64,000 nt of DNA from JL08 sp963765555 (GTDB taxonomy: Bacteria > Pseudomonadota > Alphaproteobacteria > Rhodobacterales > Rhodobacteraceae), in the NCBI GenBank assembly GCA_963765555.1, contig CAVXWX010000007.1:62001-126000 (forward strand). Direction: 5' to 3'. The position numbers and the translations under genes are program-made. Positions 52,855-63,959 of this stretch are shown here, one piece after another; the first letter of the stretch is position 1, and each line of letters opens with the position of its first letter. A model generated the notes under the pieces. That model did no database searches. It had not been told where the DNA came from and saw only the letters and a list, made by a program, of their open reading frames with translations.

Positions 52855-53253
52855 TTAAACGCCCACCGCCGTGCGCAAAGCTGCCAGATCCGCCAGCAAC
52901 TTGTCGGCCGCATCCTTGGCTTCGCCGGTCAATCCTGCAGCGCTTTCAGTTGCGTCCGCGACCAGCGCATCAATGTCCGCAGCCTTGACCTCGGACACTT
53001 CCATCGCTTTTTCCGCCAAAACAGAAGTGCCTTCGGAAGAAATCTGGGCAAAGCCGCCGGTCACAACATAATCGGTTGTGCCCGAAGGGCTGTTCACGCT
53101 CAGAACACCGGGGCGCAGCGTGGTGATCACGGGGGCATGGTCCGGCATTGCCGTCATGTCCCCGTCCGCGCCGGGGATTTGCACCGATACAACCTGAAGC
53201 GACGCAAGGCGGCGCTCTGGTGACACCAGATCGAATTGCATTGTGTCTGCCAT
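52855..53253 (-). CDS. atpC: F1 ATP synthase epsilon subunit
   Basis: A 132-residue rotor-stalk subunit. MQFDLVSPERRLASLQVVSVQ and GADGDMTAMPDHAPVITTLRPGVL are the N-terminal beta-sandwich; a shorter C-terminal helical part follows. It connects gamma to the c-ring and can inhibit ATP hydrolysis. It is the last gene of atpHAGDC, 14 bases after atpD. Confidence 0.95.
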   Translation of the reverse strand: MADTMQFDLVSPERRLASLQVVSVQIPGADGDMTAMPDHAPVITTLRPGVLSVNSPSGTTDYVVTGGFAQISSEGTSVLAEKAMEVSEVKAADIDALVADATESAAGLTGEAKDAADKLLADLAALRTAVGV

Positions 53254-53267
53254 CGGTTCAGCTCTCC

Positions 53268-54694
53268 TTAAGCAGCGTCAGCCGCCATTTTTTCGGCCTT
53301 TGCAATCACTTCCTCGATGCCGCCAACCATATAGAAGGCACCTTCGGGCAGGTGATCATATTCGCCAGCCACAACCGCCTTGAACGACTGAATGGTTTCT
53401 TCCAAAGGCACCTGTTTGCCGTCCGCTCCGGTAAATACCTTGGCCACGTCAAACGGTTGCGACAGGAAGCGCTCGATTTTACGGGCGCGGGCAACGGTCA
53501 GTTTGTCTTCTTCGCTCAGTTCGTCCATGCCGAGGATCGCAATGATATCCTGCAAGGACTTGTAGCGCTGCAGGATACCCTGAACGTCACGGGCAACGCC
53601 GTAATGCTCTTCGCCCACAACAGCAGGGTCCAGCAGACGCGATGTGGAATCCAGCGGGTCAACCGCCGGGTAGATACCCAATTCGGAAATCGCACGCGTA
53701 CAGAACCGTTGTCGCATCAAGGTGCGCGAACGATGTGGCCGGTGCAGGGTCGGTAAGGTCATCCGCAGGCACGTAAACGGCTTGCACGGATGTGATCGAA
53801 CCGGCTTTGGTCGATGTAATACGTTCCTGCATCGAACCCATGTCGGTGGCCAGCGTTGGCTGATATCCCACCGCCGAAGGAATACGACCGAGCAGAGCCG
53901 AAACCTCGGACCCCGCTTGGGTAAAGCGGAAGATGTTGTCCACAAAGAACAGAACGTCCGTTCCGGACTGGTCGCGGAACTGTTCCGCCAGCGTCAGACC
54001 GGTCAGGGCCACACGCATCCGCGCTCCGGGAGGCTCGTTCATCTGGCCGTAGACCAACGCAACTTTGGAGTCTTCCAGATTGTCCGGCACGATAACGCCG
54101 GATTCAATCATCTCGTGATACAGGTCGTTGCCTTCACGGGTCCGTTCACCAACGCCCGCGAACACGGAAAAGCCCGAGTGCACTTTGGCGATGTTGTTGA
54201 TCAGTTCCATGATCAGAACGGTCTTGCCCACACCGGCACCACCAAACAGACCGATTTTTCCGCCTTTGGCGTAGGGGGCCAGCAGGTCGATCACTTTGAT
54301 ACCCGTGGCCAGAACCAGCGGATTCTGTCGACTGCTCCGAGAATGCGGGCGCGTCCTGGTGGATCGAGCGTTTTTCTTTCGCATCAACCGGGCCTTTTTC
54401 ATCCACGGGTTCGCCAATAACGTTCAGGATCCGGCCCAAGGTTGCGTTTCCGACAGGCACCGAGATCGGTCCATCCGTGTCGGTCACTTTCTGTCCGCGC
54501 ACCAAGCCTTCTGTCGCGTCCATCGCAATCGCGCGCACTGTGTTTTCACCAAGGTGCTGCGCCACTTCCAGTACCAGCGTCTTGCCGTTGTTGTCGGTGG
54601 TCAAGGCGTTCAGGATTTCTGGCAGGTGATCGCCGAACTGAACGTCAACGACGGCGCCGATAACTTGGGTGATTTTTCCGACTGCATTTGCCAT
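53268..54694 (-). CDS. atpD: F1 ATP synthase beta subunit, frame broken near 53699 and 54322
   Basis: The catalytic subunit. The first section (from 54694) reads GKITQVIGAVVDVQFGD to FSEQSTE, the second has the P-loop FGGAGVGKTVLIMEL, GERTREGNDLYHEM and VLFFVDNIFRF, and the third has SELGIYPAVDPLDSTSR, GIQ-like VARDVQGILQRYKSL and the C-terminal domain. Removing one base at each break joins STE to PLVLATGIKV and TTVL to SRAISEL, giving 474 residues, the normal length. Two breaks in an indispensable gene point strongly to sequence error. Confidence 0.93.
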
Positions 54695-54715
54695 GTCGTT
54701 TCTCTCCGGTTCTCG

Positions 54716-55588
54716 TTAGAGCGCTTCCGCGCCCGAAATAATTTCAATCAGTTCATTCGTGATCACAGCCTGACGCGACCGGTTGTATTGGATCGTCAGT
54801 TTGTCGATCATCTCGCCCGCGTTGCGCGTGGCGTTGTCCATCGCAGACATACGCGCGCCCTGTTCGGACGCCCCGTTTTCCAGCAAGGCCGCGAAAATCT
54901 GTGTCGCAACGCCGCGCGGCAGCAGATCAGCCAGAATTTCTTCTTCGCTGGGTTCATATTCAAAGCCGGTCGAGACATCGTCCGCATCGGTTTCGAACGC
55001 TGCGGGGATAACCTGCTTTTGCGTCGGAATTTGCGTCACAACGTTTTGGAACGTCGAGAAGAAGATCGTCGCGACGTCAAATTCGCCCGCGTCAAACCGA
55101 GACAACACATCCTTGGCAATGTTCTGCGCGTCGGCATAGCCGACGCGTTTGACTTCGCTCAGGTCCACATGGCCCACAAAATGTGACCCATATTCCCGTT
55201 TCATCTGGTCACGGCCTTTTTTGCCGACCGTCAGGATTTTGACTGTCTTGCCTTTCGCCAGCAATTCAGCCGCCCGCAAACGTGCCATTTTGGCGATGTT
55301 GGTGTTGAACCCGCCGCACAGCCCGCGCTCTGACGTCATCACAATCAGCAATTGCGTTTGGTCAGATCCCGTTCCACGCAACAAAAGCGGCGCGTTATCG
55401 GATTTCCCAACCGACGCCGCAAGGCCGCCCATCACAGCATTAAAACGTTCTGTGTATGGGCGCGACTGTTCCGCAGCCTCTTGCGCGCGGCGCAATTTGG
55501 CCGCGGCAACCATCTGCATCGCCTTGGTGATCTTGCGGGTCGATTTGACCGACTCGATCCTGTTTTTAAGGTCCTTAAGACTTGGCAT
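54716..55588 (-). CDS. atpG: F1 ATP synthase gamma subunit
   Basis: A 290-residue central stalk. SLKDLKNRIESVKSTRKITKAMQMVAAAKL is split by family landmarks KNRIESVKSTRKIT and MQMVAAAKLRRAQ at the N-terminus. The middle has SERGLCGGFNTNIAK, and the C-terminal helix MDNATRNAGEMIDKL and YNRSRQAVITNELIEIISGAEAL complete the coiled coil. Spacing to atpD is 21 bases. No oddity is seen. Confidence 0.97.
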   Translation of the reverse strand: MPSLKDLKNRIESVKSTRKITKAMQMVAAAKLRRAQEAAEQSRPYTERFNAVMGGLAASVGKSDNAPLLLRGTGSDQTQLLIVMTSERGLCGGFNTNIAKMARLRAAELLAKGKTVKILTVGKKGRDQMKREYGSHFVGHVDLSEVKRVGYADAQNIAKDVLSRFDAGEFDVATIFFSTFQNVVTQIPTQKQVIPAAFETDADDVSTGFEYEPSEEEILADLLPRGVATQIFAALLENGASEQGARMSAMDNATRNAGEMIDKLTIQYNRSRQAVITNELIEIISGAEAL

Positions 55589-55605
55589 TGGCCTGCATCC
55601 CCCCC

Positions 55606-57144
<1,539 letters not shown>

Positions 57145-57705
57145 TTATCCGACCTCTTTCATTGCGTTCTGGAGGGAATTGAGTTTGGAACGGATCGACG
57201 TATCGATCATTTTCGAACCAACCTTGACGACAAGACCGCCGATCAAACTTTCATCGACGGTCGCATTGATATTCACGGTTTTGCCAAATTGGGCCTTCAG
57301 CGATTTGGCAAGCTTTTCTGTTTGCGCCTTGGTCAGCGCCTTTGCACTTGTCACATCCGCGCCCACTTCGCCTTTGCTTTCAGCGATCAGGTCACGCAGG
57401 GATTGCACCAGTTGCGGCAGAACAAACAGGCGGCGCTTTTGCGCCATCACGGCCAGCGTATTCGCCATCAATGATGTCAGGCCCATTTTTTTGGCAATCG
57501 CTGCGATAGCGCTTGTTTGTTCATCGCGGGTGTAAATCGGCGAATGGATCAGCGCGTTGAAATCGTCGCTTCCTGCCAAAGCATCACTCAGACCTGTCAG
57601 ATCGGATTCGATCTTGGCGATCGATTTGGATTCAGTAGCAAGTTCAAAAACGGCTGCAGCATAGCGTGAAGCGATGCTTGATGAAATCGAAGCTGGTTCA
57701 GACAC
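57145..57705 (-). CDS. atpH: F1 ATP synthase delta subunit
   Basis: A 186-residue stator subunit that joins F1 to the b subunit. ISSSIASRYAAAVFELA and the C-terminal GGLVVKVGSKMIDTSIRSKL are the family ends. A GTG start at 57705 is chosen: GGAAGGG lies seven bases upstream and the reading gives the usual VSEPASISS start. It is the first gene of atpHAGDC; the Fo genes are elsewhere, as in other Rhodobacterales. Confidence 0.95.
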   Translation of the reverse strand: MSEPASISSSIASRYAAAVFELATESKSIAKIESDLTGLSDALAGSDDFNALIHSPIYTRDEQTSAIAAIAKKMGLTSLMANTLAVMAQKRRLFVLPQLVQSLRDLIAESKGEVGADVTSAKALTKAQTEKLAKSLKAQFGKTVNINATVDESLIGGLVVKVGSKMIDTSIRSKLNSLQNAMKEVG

Positions 57706-58038
57706 GTCGACCCTTCCGACATCTAGCCCCTTGCCGCACGACTGTATGCGCGGCCCGAGGAGGTTAGCGCGCCCTGATACCCACCAAAGCGTCAAAATCA
57801 GCGTGGATGTAGCAGAGCCATCCCCACCCCGCAACATGGTATAGCGATAACATCAAAATGCTCTGCGCCCTATAAAAAAGGGCTTTTGCCCACCTGCGAC
57901 CGTTTGCGCAATAGATTTTGCAAGTTTTTTTGCAGCGATCCGCATGGATTCGACGCTGTGAGGGGTGTCTGCTGTCAGACAAGGCCGCAGGCGCGCGCAG
58001 CGTCTGGACACGATTCTTGTACGTGTTTCAGGCCAATC
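57706..58038. other. Intergenic region upstream of atpHAGDC, no gene seen
   Basis: About 330 bases that must hold the atp promoter for the minus strand. A short minus-strand hairpin GGGC-AAAA-GCCC followed by six T (57891-57874) could terminate the methyltransferase transcript, and TGTCTG-CTGT-CAGACA near 57966-57981 is a six-pair hairpin. I cannot place the promoter with confidence. Confidence 0.5.
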
Positions 58039-58785
58039 TTACACCGGTTTGGGTGCGCGCTCTTTCATCCCTTCCAGAACGCCCAAGGCGTTTCGCGCAG
58101 TATCACGGATCACCGTGCCGGTCGGCGGGTGCACCCGCTTTGTCGCCTCGACCATCAAAACGCCTCCGGCAATCGCCACAGGTGCCTTGCGCCCGACCCG
58201 TTCGCAAAGATCCGCGGCCTTGCGCCAGAACCGCCGCGTTGACGGTGGTTGATACAGGGCCGCCCCGTGTGTTTCGGGCAGAAACTGGTGTTTCCTCAAC
58301 TGCGTTTCCAACTGGCTTAACGTATAGGGCCGCCCAAACCCGAATGGCGTCTTGTCGCTGCGCGACCACAGACCCGCGCGGTTCGGGACAATAAACAAGG
58401 CCTTGCCCCCCGGCCCCAGCACGCGCCAGCATTCTTCAAGAAGTTCGGACGGGTGTTCGGACGTTTCCAGCCCGTGCATCAAGACCAACTTGTCAATATG
58501 CCCGGTTTCAATCGGCCAAAGCGTTTCTTCGGTCAGCACGGCAACATTGGGCAGCCCCGCAGGCCACGCCATGACGCCTTGCGGGCCGGGCATCAGCGCC
58601 GTGACACGTCGCGCATCCGCCAGATACGGACGCAACAACGGTGCCGCAAAACCGAACCCTGCAACAGTCTGCCCTTTGGCTTCTGGCCAGAATTCCAGCA
58701 TCCGGTCGCGCACAGCCTTTTGGGCCGCGCGCCCCAAAGCGCTGCGATAGTAAAAATTCCGCAGGTCTTGCACATCAAGATGCAT
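58039..58785 (-). CDS. Class I SAM-dependent methyltransferase
   Basis: A 248-residue protein. VAGFGFAAPLLRPYLAD stands where the SAM loop is expected, ETGHIDKLVLMHGLETSEHPSELLEECWRVLGPGGKALF is a methyltransf_11-type core (landmarks LVLMHGLE and CWRVLGPGGKALF), and a basic C-terminal tail ends AGGVLMVEATKRVHP. The glycine loop is weaker than usual. Its substrate is unknown. It is divergent from gloB by 61 bases, a pairing seen in relatives. Confidence 0.83.
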   Translation of the reverse strand: MHLDVQDLRNFYYRSALGRAAQKAVRDRMLEFWPEAKGQTVAGFGFAAPLLRPYLADARRVTALMPGPQGVMAWPAGLPNVAVLTEETLWPIETGHIDKLVLMHGLETSEHPSELLEECWRVLGPGGKALFIVPNRAGLWSRSDKTPFGFGRPYTLSQLETQLRKHQFLPETHGAALYQPPSTRRFWRKAADLCERVGRKAPVAIAGGVLMVEATKRVHPPTGTVIRDTARNALGVLEGMKERAPKPV

Positions 58786-58846
58786 TGCAGCTTTCGCTCG
58801 GTTCCGTCACTTTGACGTCAATGTAACAACGAAAAGGCGAAACACC

Positions 58847-59618
58847 ATGCCTCTTGAGATCATCACGATCCCCTGTTTGCAGGACAATTATGCGTTTCTG
58901 GCCCACGATCCGGTTTCGGGCGATACCGCACTGGTCGATATCCCCGAAGCCGCACCTGTCTTGGCCGCCTTGAAACAACGCAATTGGACGCTGACCCATA
59001 TACTGATCACGCACCACCATGACGATCACGTTCAGGGGCTGGGGGAGGTGCTTGCCGCGCACCCGGATGCCAAAGTGATTGGCGCGTCAGCAGATGCCCA
59101 TCGCCTGCCAGACCTGGATATCGCGGTGGCAGAAGGTGACACAGTGCGCATAGGTGACACACACCGGGCATGTGATCGACGTGTCAGGCCATACAGTCGG
59201 GCATATCGCCTATCATTTTCCCGACAGCGCGGCAGTATTCACCGCCGACAGCCTGATGGCACTGGGTTGCGGGCGGCTGTTTGAAGGCACCGGGCCGCAG
59301 ATGTGGGCCAGCCTGTCCAAGCTGGCCGCGCTTCCTTCTGATACGATCGTTTATTCGGGCCACGAATACACATCTGCCAATGCCGCGTTCGCGTTGACCA
59401 TTGAACCTGACAATCCGGCACTTATATCTCGCAGCGAAGCAATCACCGCGGCCCGTGCCGCCCAAACCCCCACCGTGCCTTCGGCTTTGGCCCTGGAACT
59501 GGCCACAAACCCGTTCCTTCGGGCCGCTGTTCCGTCCGTGCAGGCCCATCTGGGAATGCAAGGGGCTGATCCGGCAGCTGTTTTCACCGAAATTCGGGCA
59601 CGAAAAGACCGATTTTGA
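58847..59618 (+). CDS. gloB: Hydroxyacylglutathione hydrolase (glyoxalase II), frame broken at 59157-59164
   Basis: A metallo-beta-lactamase-fold enzyme that splits S-D-lactoylglutathione. The metal motif ITHHHDDHVQGL is in the first frame. After VRIGDT the reading moves one frame in an (AC)4 tract to GHVIDVSGHTVGHIAYHFPD, FTADSLMALGCGRLFEG and YSGHEYTSANAAFA, followed by the C-terminal glutathione-binding domain. The repaired length is about 256 residues, normal for the family. A lost AC unit or one extra base would explain the break. Confidence 0.88.
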
Positions 59619-59646
59619 TGCGTCTTTGACGCACAGAAAAGACGCA
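59619..59646 (+). repeat. Inverted repeat after gloB
   Basis: TGCGTCTTT (59619-59627) and AAAGACGCA (59638-59646) are perfect nine-base arms around ten bases, starting one base after the gloB stop. No T-tract follows, so it may be a processing or weak termination structure. Confidence 0.6.
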
Positions 59647-59792
59647 ATCACGTGTTTTGTTACCGCAAAACCAAAGAAAAAACTTGAAGCCGGGAACGGA
59701 TCAACCAAACTCTAATAGTATGAGGTCATGGTTGGTTTGGGGCGATACCGCAAAACAGTCCTACCCGGCCCAGAATACAAGAGGAGCACAAA

Positions 59793-62113
59793 GTGCCTTC
59801 ATTCTCGAATACACTAGAACAGGCAATCCATTCCGCCTTGGCGCTGGCCAACGCGCGGCGTCACGAATTTGCAACGCTGGAACATCTGCTTCTTGCCCTG
59901 CTTGATGAACCCGATGCAACGCGGGTGATGAAAGCGTGCAGCGTCGATATCGACGAGTTGCGCGCCACACTCAACGAATTCATTGACGACGACCTGTCAA
60001 ATCTTGTGACTGAGATCGACGGGTCAGAAGCCGTCCCGACTGCTGCGTTCCAGCGCGTGATCCAGCGCGCGGCCATCCACGTCCAATCCTCGGGCCGTAC
60101 CGAAGTGACGGGTGCAAACGTACTGGTCGCGATTTTTGCAGAACGTGAAAGCAATGCGGCCTACTTCCTGCAAGAACAGGATATGACGCGCTATGACGCG
60201 GTGAATTTCATCGCCCATGGCGTTGCCAAGGACCCCGCCTTTGGCGAGGCGCGGCCCGTTTCCGGCGCACCAGAGACAGACGAAGAACCCCAAGGTGTGA
60301 CGGAAGGCGAACAAAAAGAAAGCGCACTGGCGAAATACTGTGTCGATCTGAATGCCAAATCCCGCGAAGGCGATATCGATCCGCTGATCGGGCGCGACGC
60401 CGAAGTGGAACGTTGCATTCAGGTGTTGTGCCGCCGTCGTAAGAACAACCCGCTGCTGGTGGGCGATCCGGGTGTGGGCAAAACCGCAATTGCCGAAGGT
60501 CTGGCGCGTAAAATCGTGTCTGGCGAAACGCCCGAGGTTCTGGCCAACACAACGATTTACTCGCTTGATATGGGCGCTCTTCTGGCTGGTACACGCTACC
60601 GTGGCGATTTCGAAGAACGCCTGAAAGCGGTTGTATCCGAATTGGAAGGGCACAAGGACGCGGTTCTTTTCATCGATGAAATCCACACCGTAATCGGTGC
60701 GGGTGCGACATCGGGTGGCGCGATGGATGCGTCCAACCTGCTGAAACCCGCCTTGCAGGGTGGCAAGTTGCGCACAATGGGCAGCACCACCTACAAGGAA
60801 TTCCGCCAGCATTTCGAAAAGGATCGCGCGCTGAGCCGCCGGTTCCAGAAAATCGATGTGTCCGAACCGACGGTCGAGGATGCGGTGAAAATCCTGAAAG
60901 GGCTGAAGCCCTATTTCGAGGAACATCACGGTGTGAAATATACCGCTGATGCCATCAAAACGAGCGTTGAACTGGCCGCGCGCTATATCAACGACCGCAA
61001 ACTGCCCGACAGCGCGATCGACGTGATCGATGAGGCAGGCGCGGCACAACACCTTGTGGTGGCTGCAAAGCGGCGCAAAACCATCGGCACAAAAGAGGTC
61101 GAGGCCGTCGTGGCCAAGATCGCGCGTATCCCGCCAAAGAACGTATCCAAGGACGATGCCGCCGTTCTTAAAGACTGGAAGGATCGCTGAAACGCGTGGT
61201 GTTCGGTCAGGACAAGGCGATCGAGGCATTGTCATCCGCGATCAAACTGGCCCGCGCAGGCCTGCGCGAACCGGAAAAACCGATTGGCAACTACTTGTTC
61301 GCTGGGCCGACAGGTGTGGGCAAAACCGAGGTGGCGAAACAACTGGCCGATATGCTGGGCGTTGAACTTCTGCGCTTTGACATGTCCGAATACATGGAAA
61401 AACACGCCGTCAGCCGCCTGATCGGTGCGCCTCCGGGATATGTCGGGTTTGATCAGGGCGGCATGCTGACCGATGGTGTGGATCAACACCCCCATTGCGT
61501 GCTGTTGCTGGACGAAATGGAAAAGGCGCATCCGGATGTCTACAACATCCTGTTGCAGGTGATGGATCACGGCAAACTGACCGATCACAATGGCCGCACG
61601 GTGGATTTCCGCAATGTGGTTCTGATCATGACCTCAAATGCGGGCGCTGCCGAACAGGCGAAAGAAGCCATCGGATTTGGCCGTGACCGGCGTACCGGCG
61701 AAGACACTGCCGCGATCGAACGGACATTCACGCCGGAATTCCGCAACCGTCTGGATGCTGTAATCAGCTTTGCGCCGCTGCCCAAAGACGTGATCCTGCA
61801 AGTCGTTGAAAAGTTTGTCCTGCAGCTTGAGGCGCAATTGCTGGACCGCAATGTTCATATCGAACTGACCAAACCCGCAGCCGAATGGCTGGCAGACAAA
61901 GGCTATGATGACAAAATGGGCGCGCGTCCTTTGGGCCGCGTGATTCAGGAAAACATCAAGAAACCGTTGGCCGAAGAATTGCTGTTTGGCAAACTTGCCA
62001 AAGGCGGTTTGGTCAAGGTCGGCATGAAGGACGGCAAATTGCATCTGACCATCGAAGGCCCGGAAAATCCGCGCCTGTCTGGCAACAAGCCGCCACTCTT
62101 GACTGCGGAATAG
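59793..62113 (+). CDS. clpA: ATP-dependent Clp protease ATP-binding subunit ClpA, frame broken near 61176
   Basis: An AAA+ unfoldase that feeds proteins to ClpP. A GTG start with GAGGAG upstream is used. The Clp N-domain (about 1-145) is followed by D1 with GDPGVGKTAIAEGLA (near 223) and VLFIDEIHTVIGAG. The frame stops at KDWKDR; adding one T at about 61176 gives DLEGSLKRVVFGQD and leads into D2 with AGPTGVGKTEVAKQLA, LLLDEMEKAHPDVYN and the GARPLGRVIQ sensor 2. The repaired protein has 773 residues. No clpS gene is adjacent. Confidence 0.92.
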
Positions 62114-62155
62114 AACTGTCGCTGGGTTCTCCCTGCGACACGCCAATAAAACAAC

Positions 62156-62192
62156 ACGCTGCCGAGGTTTTGCCCCGGCAGCGTTTTTTTTT
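62156..62192 (+). terminator. Terminator after clpA
   Basis: ACGCTGCCG (from 62156) pairs with CGGCAGCGT, with a partly paired inner AGG/CCC region and a T-rich loop; a run of about nine T follows. Confidence 0.88.
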
Positions 62193-62217
62193 GCGCATCC
62201 ACACAGTCAAACCCGCG

Positions 62218-63735
62218 CTATCGCCCGCCCATCTCTTGAGACAAAAACGCCTCAGCGTCGTCGACTTCGGTCAGTGTGTTGCGATTGATCCACCAGAACC
62301 GGTTGCCCACGTTTCGCAGAAAACTGCGATCATGGCTGACCAGCAAACAGGATGCCCCGTGCGCAATCAGTTCGGCTTCCAGCGCTTCCTGCCCTTCGAT
62401 ATCCAGATGGTTCGTTGGTTCGTCCAGCACGTAAAAGTTCGGGTTCTTCAACCGCAACACCAGCATGGCCAGCCGCGCCTTTTGCCCCCCCGACAACGAT
62501 CCGATCCTGGTGTCCTGCATCGCGATGGATACGCCCGCCCCCGCCAACAAGCCCCGCGCACGCTGATCCCCGACATCAAACCGGCCGGCAACGGCTGTCA
62601 TTGGCGTGTCGTCGTCATCCAGCTGGCTCAGGTGCTGATCGGAATACGCAGGCACAACAGACGGCGCACATTTGACCGCACTTTCCCCTCCGCCCAACGC
62701 GCGCCATACCATTTTGACCAGTTGCGTCTTGCCCGTTCCATTGCTGCCCAGCAGCACAACCCGATCCCCTTGGGTGATCCACTTCCGGCCCGTTTTATAA
62801 AGCAAACGCCCATCAGGTGTTTGAACTTCGATGTCATCCAGTGTGACAAGTGCCTTGGCATGTGTGCCGCTGTTGACCAGCTTTATGTCGCCCGCGCTGC
62901 GATCCTGATGCGCCGGTTTTGCGGCGGCTTCCATCTTGTCGGCGCGCTCTGTCAGTTGTTTGGTTTTGGTCACCAGCAGGTCAGACCCTGAATTGATCCC
63001 GATGTTCTTCAGCTTGGCCGCCTGTTTGCGCAATTGCTGCGCCTTGTTCAGATCATTGGCAAACCGGCGGGCATCGGCTTCGTCCGCCTCGTCCAGCGCG
63101 GCGCGGGCGGCTGTATAGGGCAATTGAAAAACCCGCGATCGCTCTGCCCGCAAGAATAGCGTGCGATTGGTCGTCGCATCCAGAAAAGCCCGATCATGCG
63201 ACGTGATGACAACAGGCATTTCGCGCGGCAGGGCACGCAACCAGTCTTGCAACAACGCAATGCGATGCAAATCCAGATGGTTGGTCGGTTCATCGAGCAG
63301 CAGCAGATCCGGCTCGGTGACCCACGCCGCGGCAAGCAGCGCCGTACGCTGCCACCCGCCGCTCAGCGTGCTGAGCTGCGTGTGGTGTAATTCATACGGC
63401 ACGGTCAGTTCATCCAGCACCACATCAACCCGCCAGCTTTCATAATCGGCCTGTTCCGGCGGCAAGGCGGCCAATGCCAGTTGATGCATTGTCAGGTTCA
63501 ATGCCTCATCCGGCACGTTCTGCTGTACATGGGCGACACGCAGGCCGCGTGCGCGGGTTATTTCGCCGCTGGTGTTCTCAAGGCTTCCCGCCAGCACCGC
63601 CAGCAATGTCGATTTCCCCTGCCCGTTTGCGGCCACCAGCCCGATACGATCACCTTTTGAAATGGTCAGGTTCAGGTCTGTGAACAAAGGAAAGCCAAGG
63701 GTTACACCCAAAGCGTTTGTGTTGATAAGTGTCAT
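62218..63735 (-). CDS. ABC-F family ATP-binding protein
   Basis: A 505-residue protein with two ABC cassettes and no membrane segment. Cassette 1 has GLVAANGQGKSTLLAVLAG, TLSGGWQRTALLAAA and LLLLDEPTNHLDL. A charged linker (about 190-290, KAQQLRKQAAKLKNIG) follows. Cassette 2 has LLGSNGTGKTQLV, GSLSGGQKARLAMLV and YVLDEPTNHLDIEG. ABC-F proteins act on the ribosome in translation or antibiotic tolerance. It is divergent in type from the housekeeping Uup/EttA by its short linker, so its exact class is uncertain. A possible leader ORF lies upstream. Confidence 0.9.
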   Translation of the reverse strand: MTLINTNALGVTLGFPLFTDLNLTISKGDRIGLVAANGQGKSTLLAVLAGSLENTSGEITRARGLRVAHVQQNVPDEALNLTMHQLALAALPPEQADYESWRVDVVLDELTVPYELHHTQLSTLSGGWQRTALLAAAWVTEPDLLLLDEPTNHLDLHRIALLQDWLRALPREMPVVITSHDRAFLDATTNRTLFLRAERSRVFQLPYTAARAALDEADEADARRFANDLNKAQQLRKQAAKLKNIGINSGSDLLVTKTKQLTERADKMEAAAKPAHQDRSAGDIKLVNSGTHAKALVTLDDIEVQTPDGRLLYKTGRKWITQGDRVVLLGSNGTGKTQLVKMVWRALGGGESAVKCAPSVVPAYSDQHLSQLDDDDTPMTAVAGRFDVGDQRARGLLAGAGVSIAMQDTRIGSLSGGQKARLAMLVLRLKNPNFYVLDEPTNHLDIEGQEALEAELIAHGASCLLVSHDRSFLRNVGNRFWWINRNTLTEVDDAEAFLSQEMGGR

Positions 63736-63747
63736 ACTGATCTCTGG

Positions 63748-63849
63748 TCATAAGAATGGATGCCGCAGCGCGGCTTTTGGGCAGACCAGTGGGGTGTGTG
63801 TTCCCGGGCCAGCCCTGCAAACGTGTTTACAGGGCGTGGCGGGGACCAT
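63748..63849 (-). promoter_or_regulatory. Possible leader ORF and hairpin upstream of the ABC-F gene
   Basis: On the minus strand an ATG at 63849 opens 33 codons (MVPATPCKHVC...) closing with TGA at 63748, 12 bases before the ABC-F ATG. Inside it GCCCTG (63830-63835 complement) and CAGGGC (63812-63817 complement) form a stem. Such leaders control ABC-F genes in other bacteria by ribosome stalling; here this is only a possibility. Confidence 0.35.
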
Positions 63850-63959
63850 GCTGAAGTCGGCGGATGATACGCATGTTCAGCTGGTGCCCTCCCATTGTGA
63901 TGTGTGACCTTTGCGCCAGACTAGAAAGCGCAGCCCGATTTTGCAACTGCGCCCGTGGA

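Noticed and set aside
59619..59792. Possible RpoH promoter CTTGAA upstream of clpA
   Set aside because: No acceptable -10 element at the right spacing could be found.
60024..61235. A 403-codon frame opposite clpA
   Set aside because: Composition shadow of the ClpA frame; the protein is Phe/His/Gly-rich without motifs.
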